Assembly (NCBI GenBank): GCA_035524315.1
Contig: DATKPD010000008.1
Span: forward strand, 115,809 to 179,808
Direction of reading: 5' to 3'
DNA: 64,000 nt
Source of the DNA: BOG-938 sp035524315
GTDB lineage: Bacteria > Pseudomonadota > Alphaproteobacteria > Caulobacterales > Caulobacteraceae
Part shown: positions 16,413-26,520 of the stretch, one piece after another
How positions within the stretch are numbered: the first letter of the stretch is position 1
Layout of the letters: each line of letters opens with the position of its first letter
Made by a program: the position numbers and the translations under genes
The notes under the pieces: model-generated
The model's input: the letters and a program-made list of their open reading frames with translations, nothing else
Database searches by the model: none
What the model was told of the DNA's origin: nothing

Positions 16413-18050
16413 ATGAAGGATACGCCGTTCGTCCCTCCGTCTGAGGTCACCCCCGCGCAGAAGCGCACCACCTTGATCGCCCTGATGCTGGTGCTGCTGC
16501 TTAGCGCCCTGGATTCGACGATCGTCTCCACCGCCATGCCGCGCATCGTGGCCGAGATGAAGGGCCTGCAGCTCTATCCCTGGGTCACGAGCATCTATCT
16601 GCTCGCGTCCACGGCCATGGTGCCGATCTGGGGCAAGCTCGGCGACCTCTACGGGCGTAAGACCATCATGATGACCGGAGTGGGCATCTTCGTGTTCGGC
16701 TCATGGCTGTGCGGCCTGGCCGGCGAGTTCGGGGCCATGCCGGTGCTGGGCGGCGGCATGACCCAGCTCATCGTGTTTCGCGGCCTGCAGGGCGCTGGCG
16801 GCGGGGCGCTGTTCACCAGCTCCTTCGCCGTGCTGGGCGACCTGTTCGCGCCGCGCGAGCGGGGCCGCTACGCCGGCCTGGTCGGCGCGGTGTTCGGCCT
16901 GGCCAGCGTGATCGGGCCCGTGGTCGGCGGCTTCTTCACCGAGCACGGCACGGTCGATCTGGGCGGCCTGCACATGTCGGGCTGGCGCTGGATCTTCTAT
17001 GTCAATCTGCCGCTGTCGGCCCTGGCCCTGTTCATGATCGCCACGCGCATGCCCGCCACCCGCCGCCGGCCGGGCGCGCGCATCGACCTGCTGGGTTCGG
17101 CCCTGGTGATCCTTTCGGCGGGCGCGCTGATGCTGGCGCTGAGCTGGGGCGGCCAGACCTACGCCTGGTCCTCGCCCGTGATCCTGGGTCTTCTGGGCGG
17201 CTTCGTCGCCGGCGTGGCCGCCCTAGTCGCGGTCGAGGCGCGCGCGCCCGAGCCGGTGCTGCCGCTCGGCCTGTTCCGCATCCGCGCTTTCACCACCAAC
17301 ACCTGCGCCTCGTTCCTGCTGTCGATGTCGTTCATGGGCGTGATCACCTTCATGCCGCTCTATCTGCAGGTGGGCCTGGGCGCGCCCGCCACTCTCAGCG
17401 GCGCGGCCATCCTGCCGCTGATGTTCGGCTTGGTGCTGACCTCGACCACCGCCGGACGGATGGTCAGCAAGACGGGCCACTACAAGCCGTTCATGATCGG
17501 CGGCGCCATCACCATGCTGGTCGGCCTGGCGCTGCTGGCCACCATGGGCCCGCACGCCACGGTGGGCCAGGTGGCGTGGCGCATGTTCGTCATGGGCCTG
17601 GGCCTCGGGCCTTCGCAGAGCCTGTTCTCGACCGTGGCCCAGAACGCGGCCCCGCCGGGCCAACTGGGCGTGGTCACCAGCGCCGCTCAGTTTTTCCGTC
17701 AGATCGGCTCTACCGTGGGGGTGGCCGTGTTCGGCGCCCTGCTGACCGCGCGCCTGGCGATGGAGACGCCCGGCCCCGCCGGCGCCCGGGAAAGCCTGGC
17801 CAAGCTGCAGGCCCTCGCGCTTGGCGGCGACCGCGCCGGCGTGGTCGGGGCGGGCGCCGCGCAGGTCGATCCGGTGGTCAAGGCGGCGTTCTCGGCCGCC
17901 ATGTCGAGCCTGTTCCTCGCCTCGCTCACGATTGTGGCGCTTGGGCTCGTGGCCATCATCTCCATCCCCAACATCCCGCTGCGCAAGGCTCATGTGCACC
18001 CCGAGCCGGTGGCCGAGCCGGGCGAAGGGACCGACGACGTGGTCGGCTGA
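16413..18050 (+). CDS. MFS drug efflux transporter, DHA2 (14-TM) family
   Basis: 545-residue inner-membrane proton-driven efflux pump. From ATG 16413 (ribosome site GGGAGA) the N-terminus is cytoplasmic, then LIALMLVLLLSALDSTIVSTAMPRIV is TM1 with the DHA2-typical L-D-x-T-I-V motif; GKLGDLYGRKTIMM is MFS motif A and IGPVVGGFF is motif C of antiporters. About 14 hydrophobic spans are seen, as in EmrB/QacA. No membrane-fusion partner (EmrA) is next to it, so it may work alone or with a remote partner. Its stop is 3 nt from the convergent ccmB stop. Substrate unknown. Confidence 0.9.
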   Translation: MKDTPFVPPSEVTPAQKRTTLIALMLVLLLSALDSTIVSTAMPRIVAEMKGLQLYPWVTSIYLLASTAMVPIWGKLGDLYGRKTIMMTGVGIFVFGSWLCGLAGEFGAMPVLGGGMTQLIVFRGLQGAGGGALFTSSFAVLGDLFAPRERGRYAGLVGAVFGLASVIGPVVGGFFTEHGTVDLGGLHMSGWRWIFYVNLPLSALALFMIATRMPATRRRPGARIDLLGSALVILSAGALMLALSWGGQTYAWSSPVILGLLGGFVAGVAALVAVEARAPEPVLPLGLFRIRAFTTNTCASFLLSMSFMGVITFMPLYLQVGLGAPATLSGAAILPLMFGLVLTSTTAGRMVSKTGHYKPFMIGGAITMLVGLALLATMGPHATVGQVAWRMFVMGLGLGPSQSLFSTVAQNAAPPGQLGVVTSAAQFFRQIGSTVGVAVFGALLTARLAMETPGPAGARESLAKLQALALGGDRAGVVGAGAAQVDPVVKAAFSAAMSSLFLASLTIVALGLVAIISIPNIPLRKAHVHPEPVAEPGEGTDDVVG

Positions 18051-18053
18051 CCC

Positions 18054-18719
18054 TTAAGACAGAGCGTTCCGGCACGCCGCGGCCATGGCGAAGGGGCCGA
18101 GCGCGACCGCGCCCAGGCAATAGCCGCCCAGCAGCAGCAGGCCGGGCGTCCAGTTCAGCCCGCCGGCCAGCGCGTCCAGGGCGCCGGCGCCGAAGATAAC
18201 CGGCGGCGCGAACAGCGGCAGCACGATCACCGCCACCAGAACCCCGCCGCGCCGGCTGCCCAGGCTGAGCGCTGCGCCGATGCCGCCAACGAAGGCGAAG
18301 CCCAGGCCGCCGAGCAGCGCCGCGACGAAGGTCAGGGGGATCAGGCGCGGCTCGGCGCCCAGGGCCGTGGCCGCCACGGGGGTGAACAGCGCCAGGGGCA
18401 GGCCGGTGGAGACCCACTGCGCCAGGCACTTGATCGCCGCCGTCGCCTCCAGCGGCAGGGGACCGAGCGCCAGCAGGTCCAGCGCCCCGTCCTCGTAGTC
18501 GCGCTCGAACAGCCGCTCCAGCGACAGCAGGCTCGAGAGCGCCAGGGCCAGCCACGCCGCGCCGGGCGCCACGGCCGCCAGCCTTTGCGGGACCGCGCCC
18601 GCCGACAGGGGCAACAGCGCCGCCACGCAGGCGTAAAAAGCCAGGGCCACCAGCGGGCCGCCGCCGCGGCCCCAGGCCAGGGCCAGTTCGCGCCGGAACA
18701 GGATCGCCAGCGCGTTCAT
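18054..18719 (-). CDS. ccmB: Haem exporter permease CcmB
   Basis: 221-residue membrane protein with six hydrophobic segments. N-terminus LFRRELALAWGRGGGPLVALAFY and the conserved SLERLFERDYEDGALDLLALGP (about 66-87) are diagnostic for CcmB, the permease of the CcmABCD cytochrome c maturation system. ATG 18719 overlaps the ccmA stop by 4 nt (ATGA), so translation is coupled. ccmC and ccmD do not follow: the next gene is the convergent MFS transporter 3 nt away. Confidence 0.93.
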   Translation of the reverse strand: MNALAILFRRELALAWGRGGGPLVALAFYACVAALLPLSAGAVPQRLAAVAPGAAWLALALSSLLSLERLFERDYEDGALDLLALGPLPLEATAAIKCLAQWVSTGLPLALFTPVAATALGAEPRLIPLTFVAALLGGLGFAFVGGIGAALSLGSRRGGVLVAVIVLPLFAPPVIFGAGALDALAGGLNWTPGLLLLGGYCLGAVALGPFAMAAACRNALS

Positions 18720-19360
18720 CCGGCGATCTCCACGCTGTCGGCGGCGATCGGCAGGGGATCGTGCACCGCCGCCAGGATCATGCCGCCCTCGGCGAGGTGG
18801 GCGTTCATCAGGTCGCCGAAGCGCGCGCGATGCTCGGCGTCGAGCGGCGCGAACGGCTCGTCGAGCAGCCATACCGGGCGACGCGCCGCCGCCAGCCGGC
18901 CGAGCGCCAACCGCCGCCGCTGGCCCGCCGACAGCTTGCGCACCTCCAGGCCGAACAGGCGCTCCAGGTCCAGCGCCTCGGCCGCGCGGGCCATCCCCGC
19001 CGCGTCGGCGCCGCACCAGCGCGCCTGGAACATGAACTCCTCGCGCGCCAGACGGCCGGGCTTCAGCCCGTCGTGGTGGCCGGTCAGGTGCACGCCCAGG
19101 GCCCGCGCCTCGTCCGCCTCCACCGGGCCGCCTTCTCCGTCGAACGCAACCTCGCCAGCCAGGGGCCGGATGAAGCCGGCGATGGCGCGCAGGAGACTGG
19201 TCTTGCCCGCGCCGTTGCGCCCGCGCAGGGCGACGGCCTGGCCGGCGGCGAGCTGAAGATTCAAGTCCTTGAACAGCAGCCGGTCGCCCCGCGCCAGGGC
19301 CAGGCCCTCGACCCTGAGCCTGCGGATCAACACGGCCGAAGCCCTCGCAAGCTCGACCAT
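18716..19360 (-). CDS. ccmA: Haem exporter ATP-binding protein CcmA
   Basis: 214-residue ABC ATPase. Walker A GRNGAGKTSLLRAI (about 47-60), signature LSAGQRRRLALGRL (about 142-155), Walker B PVWLLDEPFAPLD (about 160-172), and the CcmA-typical ARGDRLLFKDLNLQL lead. It powers release of holo-CcmE with CcmB and CcmC during c-type cytochrome maturation at the inner membrane. Divergent from acnA across about 227 nt, an arrangement frequent in alphaproteobacteria. Confidence 0.93.
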   Translation of the reverse strand: MVELARASAVLIRRLRVEGLALARGDRLLFKDLNLQLAAGQAVALRGRNGAGKTSLLRAIAGFIRPLAGEVAFDGEGGPVEADEARALGVHLTGHHDGLKPGRLAREEFMFQARWCGADAAGMARAAEALDLERLFGLEVRKLSAGQRRRLALGRLAAARRPVWLLDEPFAPLDAEHRARFGDLMNAHLAEGGMILAAVHDPLPIAADSVEIAG

Positions 19361-19587
19361 GACGGAAAAACGGACAGCCTCCTCGCCGGCCTGCGCGCAG
19401 AGCGGGTTTTGGCCGTGGCCCGGCCACGCCCTGCATGGACGCGACGGGCTGGCAGGTCTATGACGAGCGCGGCCGCGCGGGCTAAACGCCGCGCCGGGTC
19501 GGACGCTGTGTGTCCGCTCCGATATGCGCGCGATCCCGCGACTGGATTTAGGGCGGCCCGGCTGAGCAGAAAGAGGATCATCATTCC

Positions 19588-22272
<2,685 letters not shown>

Positions 22273-22300
22273 CCTCGCCCCTCCACGCTAGAGATGCGGC

Positions 22301-22338
22301 GGGCGCGGCGGCTTCGGCCCCGCGCCCGTTTTCGTTTG
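22301..22338 (+). terminator. Rho-independent terminator of acnA
   Basis: Stem GGGCGCGG/CCGCGCCC (22301-22308 with 22320-22327) continues into GGC/GCC closed by a TTCG tetraloop, followed by GTTTTCGTTT. It sits 29 nt after the acnA stop. Confidence 0.85.
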
Positions 22339-22461
22339 GATCATCTTGTGGTCCGCCCGGGCGTGAAAAGACCTTGGGGGCGCTCAAGCAGGTCGCCAGG
22401 CCGTTGGCGCATACAAAAATGTGACAGGCGCCTAGCCGGCAAGTCCGGTTAATTGCGGCCA

Positions 22462-23196
22462 ATGCTGCGCCTCGTCGTCTCCCGTCATACCATCGCGGCG
22501 TCGATAGCCGCCGCGTCGCTTCTCGGCGGCGGGGCTCAGGCGCACGGCCGCGCCCCGATCGTGGCCGAACTGTTCACCAGCCAGGGCTGCGCGGCCTGCG
22601 AGGCCGCGGACTCCCTGCCCGCCGCCCTGTCGGCCCGCCCGGATGTCCTGGCCCTGACGTTTCCAGTCGATTACTGGGATTACCTTGGCTGGCGCGACAC
22701 CTACGCGCAGCCAGCGTTCAGCGAGCGCCAGAAGGCCTACGCCAAGGCCATGGGCGTGCGCGAGGTGTTCACGCCCCAGGTGGTGGTCGAGGGCGCGGCC
22801 CAGGCCGGGCGGCCGGCGCCCGGACAAACCCTGGACCAGGCGACCGAGGACCTGATCCAGGCGGCGGCCAAGATGCGCGCCCGCCCCGGTCCGGCCGTCG
22901 CCTTCAAGGGCGCGCGGACGGTGCGCGTGGGCGCGGGCCTGGCCCCACGCGGCGGCGCTGACGTGTGGCTGGTGCTCTATCAGGCGACGCCCGCCGACAC
23001 CCCCGTCACCGCCGGAGAGAACCGCGGCAAGACGGTGCGCTACCACAACGTGGTGCGCGAACTTGAGCGGCTGGGCGGCTGGACCGGGCGCGCCCGCAGC
23101 TATGCCGAACCCCAGGCCGTGGCGGGCGGTCTCAAGCGTCTGGTCCTGGTTCAGGCCAAGGGCGGCGGCCGCATCCTGTCGCTCGCCGTCGACTGA
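22462..23196 (+). CDS. DUF1223 thioredoxin-like secreted protein
   Basis: 244 residues from ATG 22462 (a TTG at 22453 is less likely). A signal peptide (about 1-27) is followed by a thioredoxin-like domain: VAELFTSQGCAACEAADSLP carries a CAAC motif at about 45-48, and FPVDYWDYLGWRDTYAQPAFSERQ and VFTPQVVVEG (with a cis-Pro) are typical of DUF1223. A periplasmic thiol or redox role is probable from fold; no activity is established for the family. It lies between the acnA terminator and the hairpin at 23229. Confidence 0.85.
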   Translation: MLRLVVSRHTIAASIAAASLLGGGAQAHGRAPIVAELFTSQGCAACEAADSLPAALSARPDVLALTFPVDYWDYLGWRDTYAQPAFSERQKAYAKAMGVREVFTPQVVVEGAAQAGRPAPGQTLDQATEDLIQAAAKMRARPGPAVAFKGARTVRVGAGLAPRGGADVWLVLYQATPADTPVTAGENRGKTVRYHNVVRELERLGGWTGRARSYAEPQAVAGGLKRLVLVQAKGGGRILSLAVD

Positions 23197-23228
23197 GCGC
23201 CAGCCCGGCCCTTCGCACCGCTGAGCAT

Positions 23229-23256
23229 AAAAAAAGCCCGCTCGCGCGGGCCTTTA
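23229..23256 (-). terminator. Strong rho-independent terminator, minus orientation
   Basis: Stem GCCCGC/GCGGGC with loop TCGC (extended by GGCC pairing). On the minus strand it is followed by seven T residues; on the plus strand only by TTT. It therefore fits best as the end of a minus-strand transcript covering 23257-23410, though weak plus-strand use after the DUF1223 gene is possible. Confidence 0.75.
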
Positions 23257-23420
23257 GCGGGGAGGCATGTCGGCCAGCCAAAGGCTAGATCCCAGGGGGC
23301 TGGGGGGGCTGTTCAGGGTCCGGAACCGAACTTCCGGCTGACCGACGATCAGACAATCGCGTCCCATAAGGGCCGTGGAGAGACCGGAATAAGGCAATTT
23401 CGAGTTCATTTTCTCGGCCC
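23229..23420 (-). ncRNA. Candidate small RNA (or 51-codon transcript) ending at a strong terminator
   Basis: The 286-nt gap between the DUF1223 and DUF2794 genes has no gene on the plus strand, yet a minus-strand intrinsic terminator closes it. Upstream of that terminator the minus strand has several hairpins: CCGGAA-GTTCGG-TTCCGG, CCAG-CCCC-CTGG and AGCC-TTT-GGCT. A 51-codon ORF (23254-23409, beginning MNSKLPYSGLSTALMG) ends at the foot of the terminator and could be a small protein instead; it has no recognised domain and no clear ribosome site. I could not match the sequence to 6S, SRP, tmRNA or RNase P motifs, and no convincing minus-strand promoter is seen. Confidence 0.35.
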
Positions 23421-23464
23421 TTGTGCTGATTTTGACACACCCCGGTTGCCCGATTTTCCCGGCT

Positions 23465-23482
23465 GGCCTTAGACTTAAGGCC
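23465..23482 (+). promoter_or_regulatory. Inverted repeat abutting the DUF2794 start codon
   Basis: GGCCTTA-GACT-TAAGGCC forms a perfect 7-bp stem with a 4-nt loop, and the ATG follows directly at 23483. The right arm contains the only AAGG-like ribosome site, so the hairpin would hide it; as DNA it could be an operator. A TTGACA box at 23432-23437 is a candidate -35, without a good -10. Confidence 0.4.
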
Positions 23483-23812
23483 ATGGACGCCCATGTCGTC
23501 GGCCCCGCGAGCGGGACGGTGTTCTTCGAGCGACGCGAACTGGACCAGCTCCTGCGCGTTTACGGCCGCATGGTCGCGGCAGGGGAGTGGCGCGACTACG
23601 CCATCGCGGGCCTGAAGGACCACGCCGTGTTCTCGGTGTTCCGGCACGCGTCTGAATCGCCGCTCTACTGGATCGAGAAGCGCCCGGATCTGGCGCGCCG
23701 CCAGGGCGCCTGGGCGGTGTTCGGCCGCGGCGGCCATGTGCTCAAGCGCGGGCACGAGCTGGGCCCGGTGCTCAAGCTGTTCGACAAGGGCCGCTTCAAG
23801 GTGGTGGATTAG
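23483..23812 (+). CDS. DUF2794 domain-containing protein
   Basis: 109 residues from ATG 23483 (the frame is open back to 23423). It matches the alphaproteobacterial DUF2794 family: RELDQLLRVYGRMVAAGEWRDYAI, DHAVFSVFRHASE, LYWIEKRPDLARRQGAWAVF and a HVLKRGHELGPVLKLF tail. The function of the family is unknown. No signal peptide or membrane helix, so it is probably cytoplasmic. Its last codons overlap the convergent aldo/keto reductase stop by 4 nt. Confidence 0.85.
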   Translation: MDAHVVGPASGTVFFERRELDQLLRVYGRMVAAGEWRDYAIAGLKDHAVFSVFRHASESPLYWIEKRPDLARRQGAWAVFGRGGHVLKRGHELGPVLKLFDKGRFKVVD

Positions 23813-24744
23813 GCGGCGGCCCAACCGTCGGACTCGCCGACGGCCGGCGGATTCTCCAGGGCCATCTCGTCCCAGTCGAGATCGGGCGGCGGGCTCTTGG
23901 CGGCGGCGATCACCGCCTGCAACTCGGCGGCCGAGGCCACGCCCACGATCACGCTGGAGGCCTCGGGCCGCGACAGGGCGAAACCCAGAGCCGCCTGCAG
24001 CGGATCGCTGCGGCCCTCGGCGATCAGGCGGCGGACGCGCGACAGCGGGCCGGACACGCCCTTGAGCGCGGTGGGCATGCGGTCGGGCGGCAGGAACAGC
24101 AACCCTTGCAGGAAGATCGAGCGCAGGTGCACCTCCACGCCCAGGCTGGCGATCTCGGCCAGGGCGCCCGACACGATCAGCCGCTGGTCAAGCAGCGACA
24201 CGGGGGCCTGAACGATATCGGGCCTGAAGCGGCGGGTCAGGCCGACCGGATCGTCCGAGGCGAAGCACGACACGCCGATCGCCCGGAACAGCCCCTCGTC
24301 GCGCAGGGTGCGCAACCGGTCCCACACCGCCTGGCCATAGGGGCCGCACAGCTCGCCGGCCGAGGGCGCGATGATCGCGTCGGCCTTGTCCAGACGCAGG
24401 CGTTTGAGCGCGGCGCGGGCCTCGTCCTCGATGAAATCGGGCCCGCGGTCGAAGCGGCCCGTCTTGATCGTCATGCGGAACGGGCACGGCCGCGGCATGA
24501 TCCGGCCGATCGTGGTCTCGGCGTGGGGAAACGACACCTGGGCGTCGAGCACGGAGATGCCCGAGCGCGCGGCGATCGACAGGATCTCGGCGCTTTCCTT
24601 CTCGGGCGAACGGCCGCGATAGGTGGCGTTGTGGTCCAGGCCAAACTGCGTGGCGCCCAGGCCCAGCTTGTCCTGGGGCGCTTTGGTCCTGGTCGCCGGC
24701 TGGCCCGGCCGGGCCGGAGCGGGAAACGTCGTCGGATAGTTCAT
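23809..24744 (-). CDS. Aldo/keto reductase family protein
   Basis: 311 residues with the aldo/keto reductase TIM barrel: LGLGATQFGLD near the N-terminus, VLDAQVSFPHAETTIGRIM, RAIGVSCFASDDPV (about 151-164, the usual IGVSN strand) and a C-terminal ALSRPEASSVIVGVASAAEL NADPH-binding region. The catalytic Asp-Tyr-Lys-His set is not clearly preserved: the Tyr position and H-motif differ from classical members, as in the galactose dehydrogenase-like branch. Substrate not inferable. The divergent neighbour is the siroheme-synthase-like gene 182 nt away. Confidence 0.75.
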   Translation of the reverse strand: MNYPTTFPAPARPGQPATRTKAPQDKLGLGATQFGLDHNATYRGRSPEKESAEILSIAARSGISVLDAQVSFPHAETTIGRIMPRPCPFRMTIKTGRFDRGPDFIEDEARAALKRLRLDKADAIIAPSAGELCGPYGQAVWDRLRTLRDEGLFRAIGVSCFASDDPVGLTRRFRPDIVQAPVSLLDQRLIVSGALAEIASLGVEVHLRSIFLQGLLFLPPDRMPTALKGVSGPLSRVRRLIAEGRSDPLQAALGFALSRPEASSVIVGVASAAELQAVIAAAKSPPPDLDWDEMALENPPAVGESDGWAAA

Positions 24745-24926
24745 GCGCCACCCACCGATGTGACAACGCCGCGGCGGCCTTGGCCCGTCTCGCGGCCCTT
24801 TCGATCGCTCGAAGGAAGCTCACGGTGGCGCAAATAGCTTAACGAAGCGGTATCGGTAACGAAATCACACCAACCGCCGCTCAAGCGAGGCGGGCGAACG
24901 GCGGATTATTTCGCTAGACTGGCGCC

Positions 24927-25805
24927 ATGCACGCCTTTCCCGCCTTCTTCCCCTTGTCCGGCCGCACCGTGGCGATCGTGGGCGAGGGCGAGGCCGCCGA
25001 GGCTAAGGCGCGGCTGTTCGAGGGCTCGCCGGCTGACATCCGCCGGATCGCGGCCGACGAGGGCGCGGCCCGCGTCGAGGCCTATGACGGCTGCGTGCTG
25101 GTTTTCGTCTGCGTGGCTGACGATGGGTTGGCCGCCCGGGCGGCGGCGGCGGCGCGGGCGGCGGGCGCTCCGGTCAATGTGGTGGACCGACCGGCGCTGA
25201 GCGACTTCTTCACCCCCGCGGTAATCGACCGGGGCGAGGTGGTGGCCGCGGTCGGCACCAGCGGAACGGCGCCGATCCTGGCGTCGCTCCTGCGCAGCGA
25301 CATCGAGGCGCGTGTGCCCAAGGGGGCGGGGCGGCTGGCCGCCTTGCTCGGGCGGATGCAGGCGGAGGTGCGTGCGGCCTTTCCCGAGCAGGCCCGGCGC
25401 CGGGCTTTCCTAAGGGCCGCCCTATCGAGCCCGGCGGCCGACGCGGCCATGGCGGGTGAAATGGAAGAGGCGGAAGACCTGCTGCGCGCCTCGCTCACCA
25501 CCGACGCGCCGCCCATCGGCCAGGTGCGGTATATCGACGGCCGAGGGCCCGCTGAGGCCCTGAGCCTGGCGGCCGCGCGCGCCCTGGCCGAGGCCGATGT
25601 GCTGGCGGCCGACGATGACGCCGATCCGGAGGTGGTGCGCCTGGCCCGGCGCGACGCGCGCCGTCTGGCGTCAGGTGTAGACGCCCTGGCGCTGGCCGCA
25701 CTGGCGGATGAGGGGCTGCAGGTGGCGCGCATCACCGGCGCGGTGGACCCGGCCGAAGAGATGGCCGCCCTGACCGAGGCCGGCGTGCGCGCCTTTCGGC
25801 TCTAG
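24927..25805 (+). CDS. Siroheme synthase N-terminal (precorrin-2 dehydrogenase) protein with reduced C-terminal domain
   Basis: 292 residues. The first about 195 match the CysG N-terminal half: Rossmann start GRTVAIVGEGEAAEAKARLF, VNVVDRPALSDFFTPAVIDRGEV (Asp equivalent to the catalytic Asp104 of CysG) and GTSGTAPILASLLRSDIE. It should convert precorrin-2 to sirohydrochlorin with NAD and chelate iron for siroheme. The last about 95 residues (VRYIDGRGPAEALSLAAARALAEADVLAADD) look like the first third of a uroporphyrinogen methyltransferase domain (VG-x-GPGD...L-x-EADVV) that lacks its glycine/aspartate motif and stops early. A separate methyltransferase must be elsewhere. Confidence 0.82.
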   Translation: MHAFPAFFPLSGRTVAIVGEGEAAEAKARLFEGSPADIRRIAADEGAARVEAYDGCVLVFVCVADDGLAARAAAAARAAGAPVNVVDRPALSDFFTPAVIDRGEVVAAVGTSGTAPILASLLRSDIEARVPKGAGRLAALLGRMQAEVRAAFPEQARRRAFLRAALSSPAADAAMAGEMEEAEDLLRASLTTDAPPIGQVRYIDGRGPAEALSLAAARALAEADVLAADDDADPEVVRLARRDARRLASGVDALALAALADEGLQVARITGAVDPAEEMAALTEAGVRAFRL

Positions 25806-25806
25806 A

Positions 25807-26436
25807 TTACGGCTGCCCGGTCGGCGCCGGACCCAGCACGACCGTGACGGTCGGAAGGGCTGCGTTCAGCTTCTGGATCACTTCGGGCGTCAGGTCCATG
25901 GCGGGGTTTGCGCCGTAGATGCTGTTTCGCTCGACGATCAGGCTGCAGGCGTGGGCGGTGATCGACGCCACCAGGAGCGGAGTCACGGCCTGGGCGATCT
26001 GGTCCTGCGCCTTGTCGTGCGCTTGGCTGAACTGGGCGTTGCGGCTCTGGACCGTTTGCGAATAGGCCTGGGCGCGTTGCTGCAGGGCGGCGACGCGCTC
26101 TTGGAACTTGGCGGGGGTCAGCTTGGCCTTTTCCGCCGACAGGGCTTTGTCCTCAGCGGCGAGGGCGTCCCGCTGGGGCGCGAGCGTGGCGTTGGCGCTC
26201 TGCTCCATCTGTTGCAGCTGGGTGTTGACCGAAACCCCCGCCGCCGAAGTGTTCAGCGCCATGTCGCGCGAGAACACGCACACGCCGGTGAGGGGCGGGC
26301 CGTAGGTCGGCATATTGGCCGCCGGCGCCGCGGCGGCGGGCGCGGCCGCCGGGGTCTGGGCCAGTGCGACGCCGCCGCTGAACGCGAAGGCGAGGAGGGC
26401 GCCGGCCGGGCGCAGGATGAGGCCGAAGGTTCGCAT
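25807..26436 (-). CDS. OmpH/Skp-family periplasmic protein
   Basis: 209 residues from the ATG at 26436 (MRTFGLILRPAG). Signal peptide (about 1-27, ending VALAQ), an alanine/proline linker, GVCVFSRDMALNTSAAGVSVNTQLQQM, then about 100 residues of helix rich in Ala, Gln and Lys (coiled-coil type), as in Skp/OmpH chaperones, which grip unfolded outer-membrane proteins. The C-terminal DLTPEVIQKLNAALPTV is typical of the family. The classical bamA-skp-lpxD context is absent, so this may be a paralogue. Its stop is 1 nt from the convergent CysG-like stop. Confidence 0.8.
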   Translation of the reverse strand: MRTFGLILRPAGALLAFAFSGGVALAQTPAAAPAAAAPAANMPTYGPPLTGVCVFSRDMALNTSAAGVSVNTQLQQMEQSANATLAPQRDALAAEDKALSAEKAKLTPAKFQERVAALQQRAQAYSQTVQSRNAQFSQAHDKAQDQIAQAVTPLLVASITAHACSLIVERNSIYGANPAMDLTPEVIQKLNAALPTVTVVLGPAPTGQP

Positions 26437-26520
26437 GGGCGGCTTTCGCTTCTTCTTGATGGACCGGCGGCACAAGCACGGCGAGTGTGGCCAAATTAAA
26501 GCAGGCCGGGGATGGGGCCC

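Noticed and set aside
18054..19436. 460-codon frame joining ccmA region to ccmB
   Set aside because: Only the part after 18719 matches CcmB; the rest is the wrong frame of ccmA.
23257..23420. Assignment of the candidate RNA to 6S, SRP, tmRNA or RNase P RNA
   Set aside because: None of the conserved cores I know (such as the SRP GGTCAGG...GGAAGCA loop or the RNase P AGGAAAGTCCGG block) is present.
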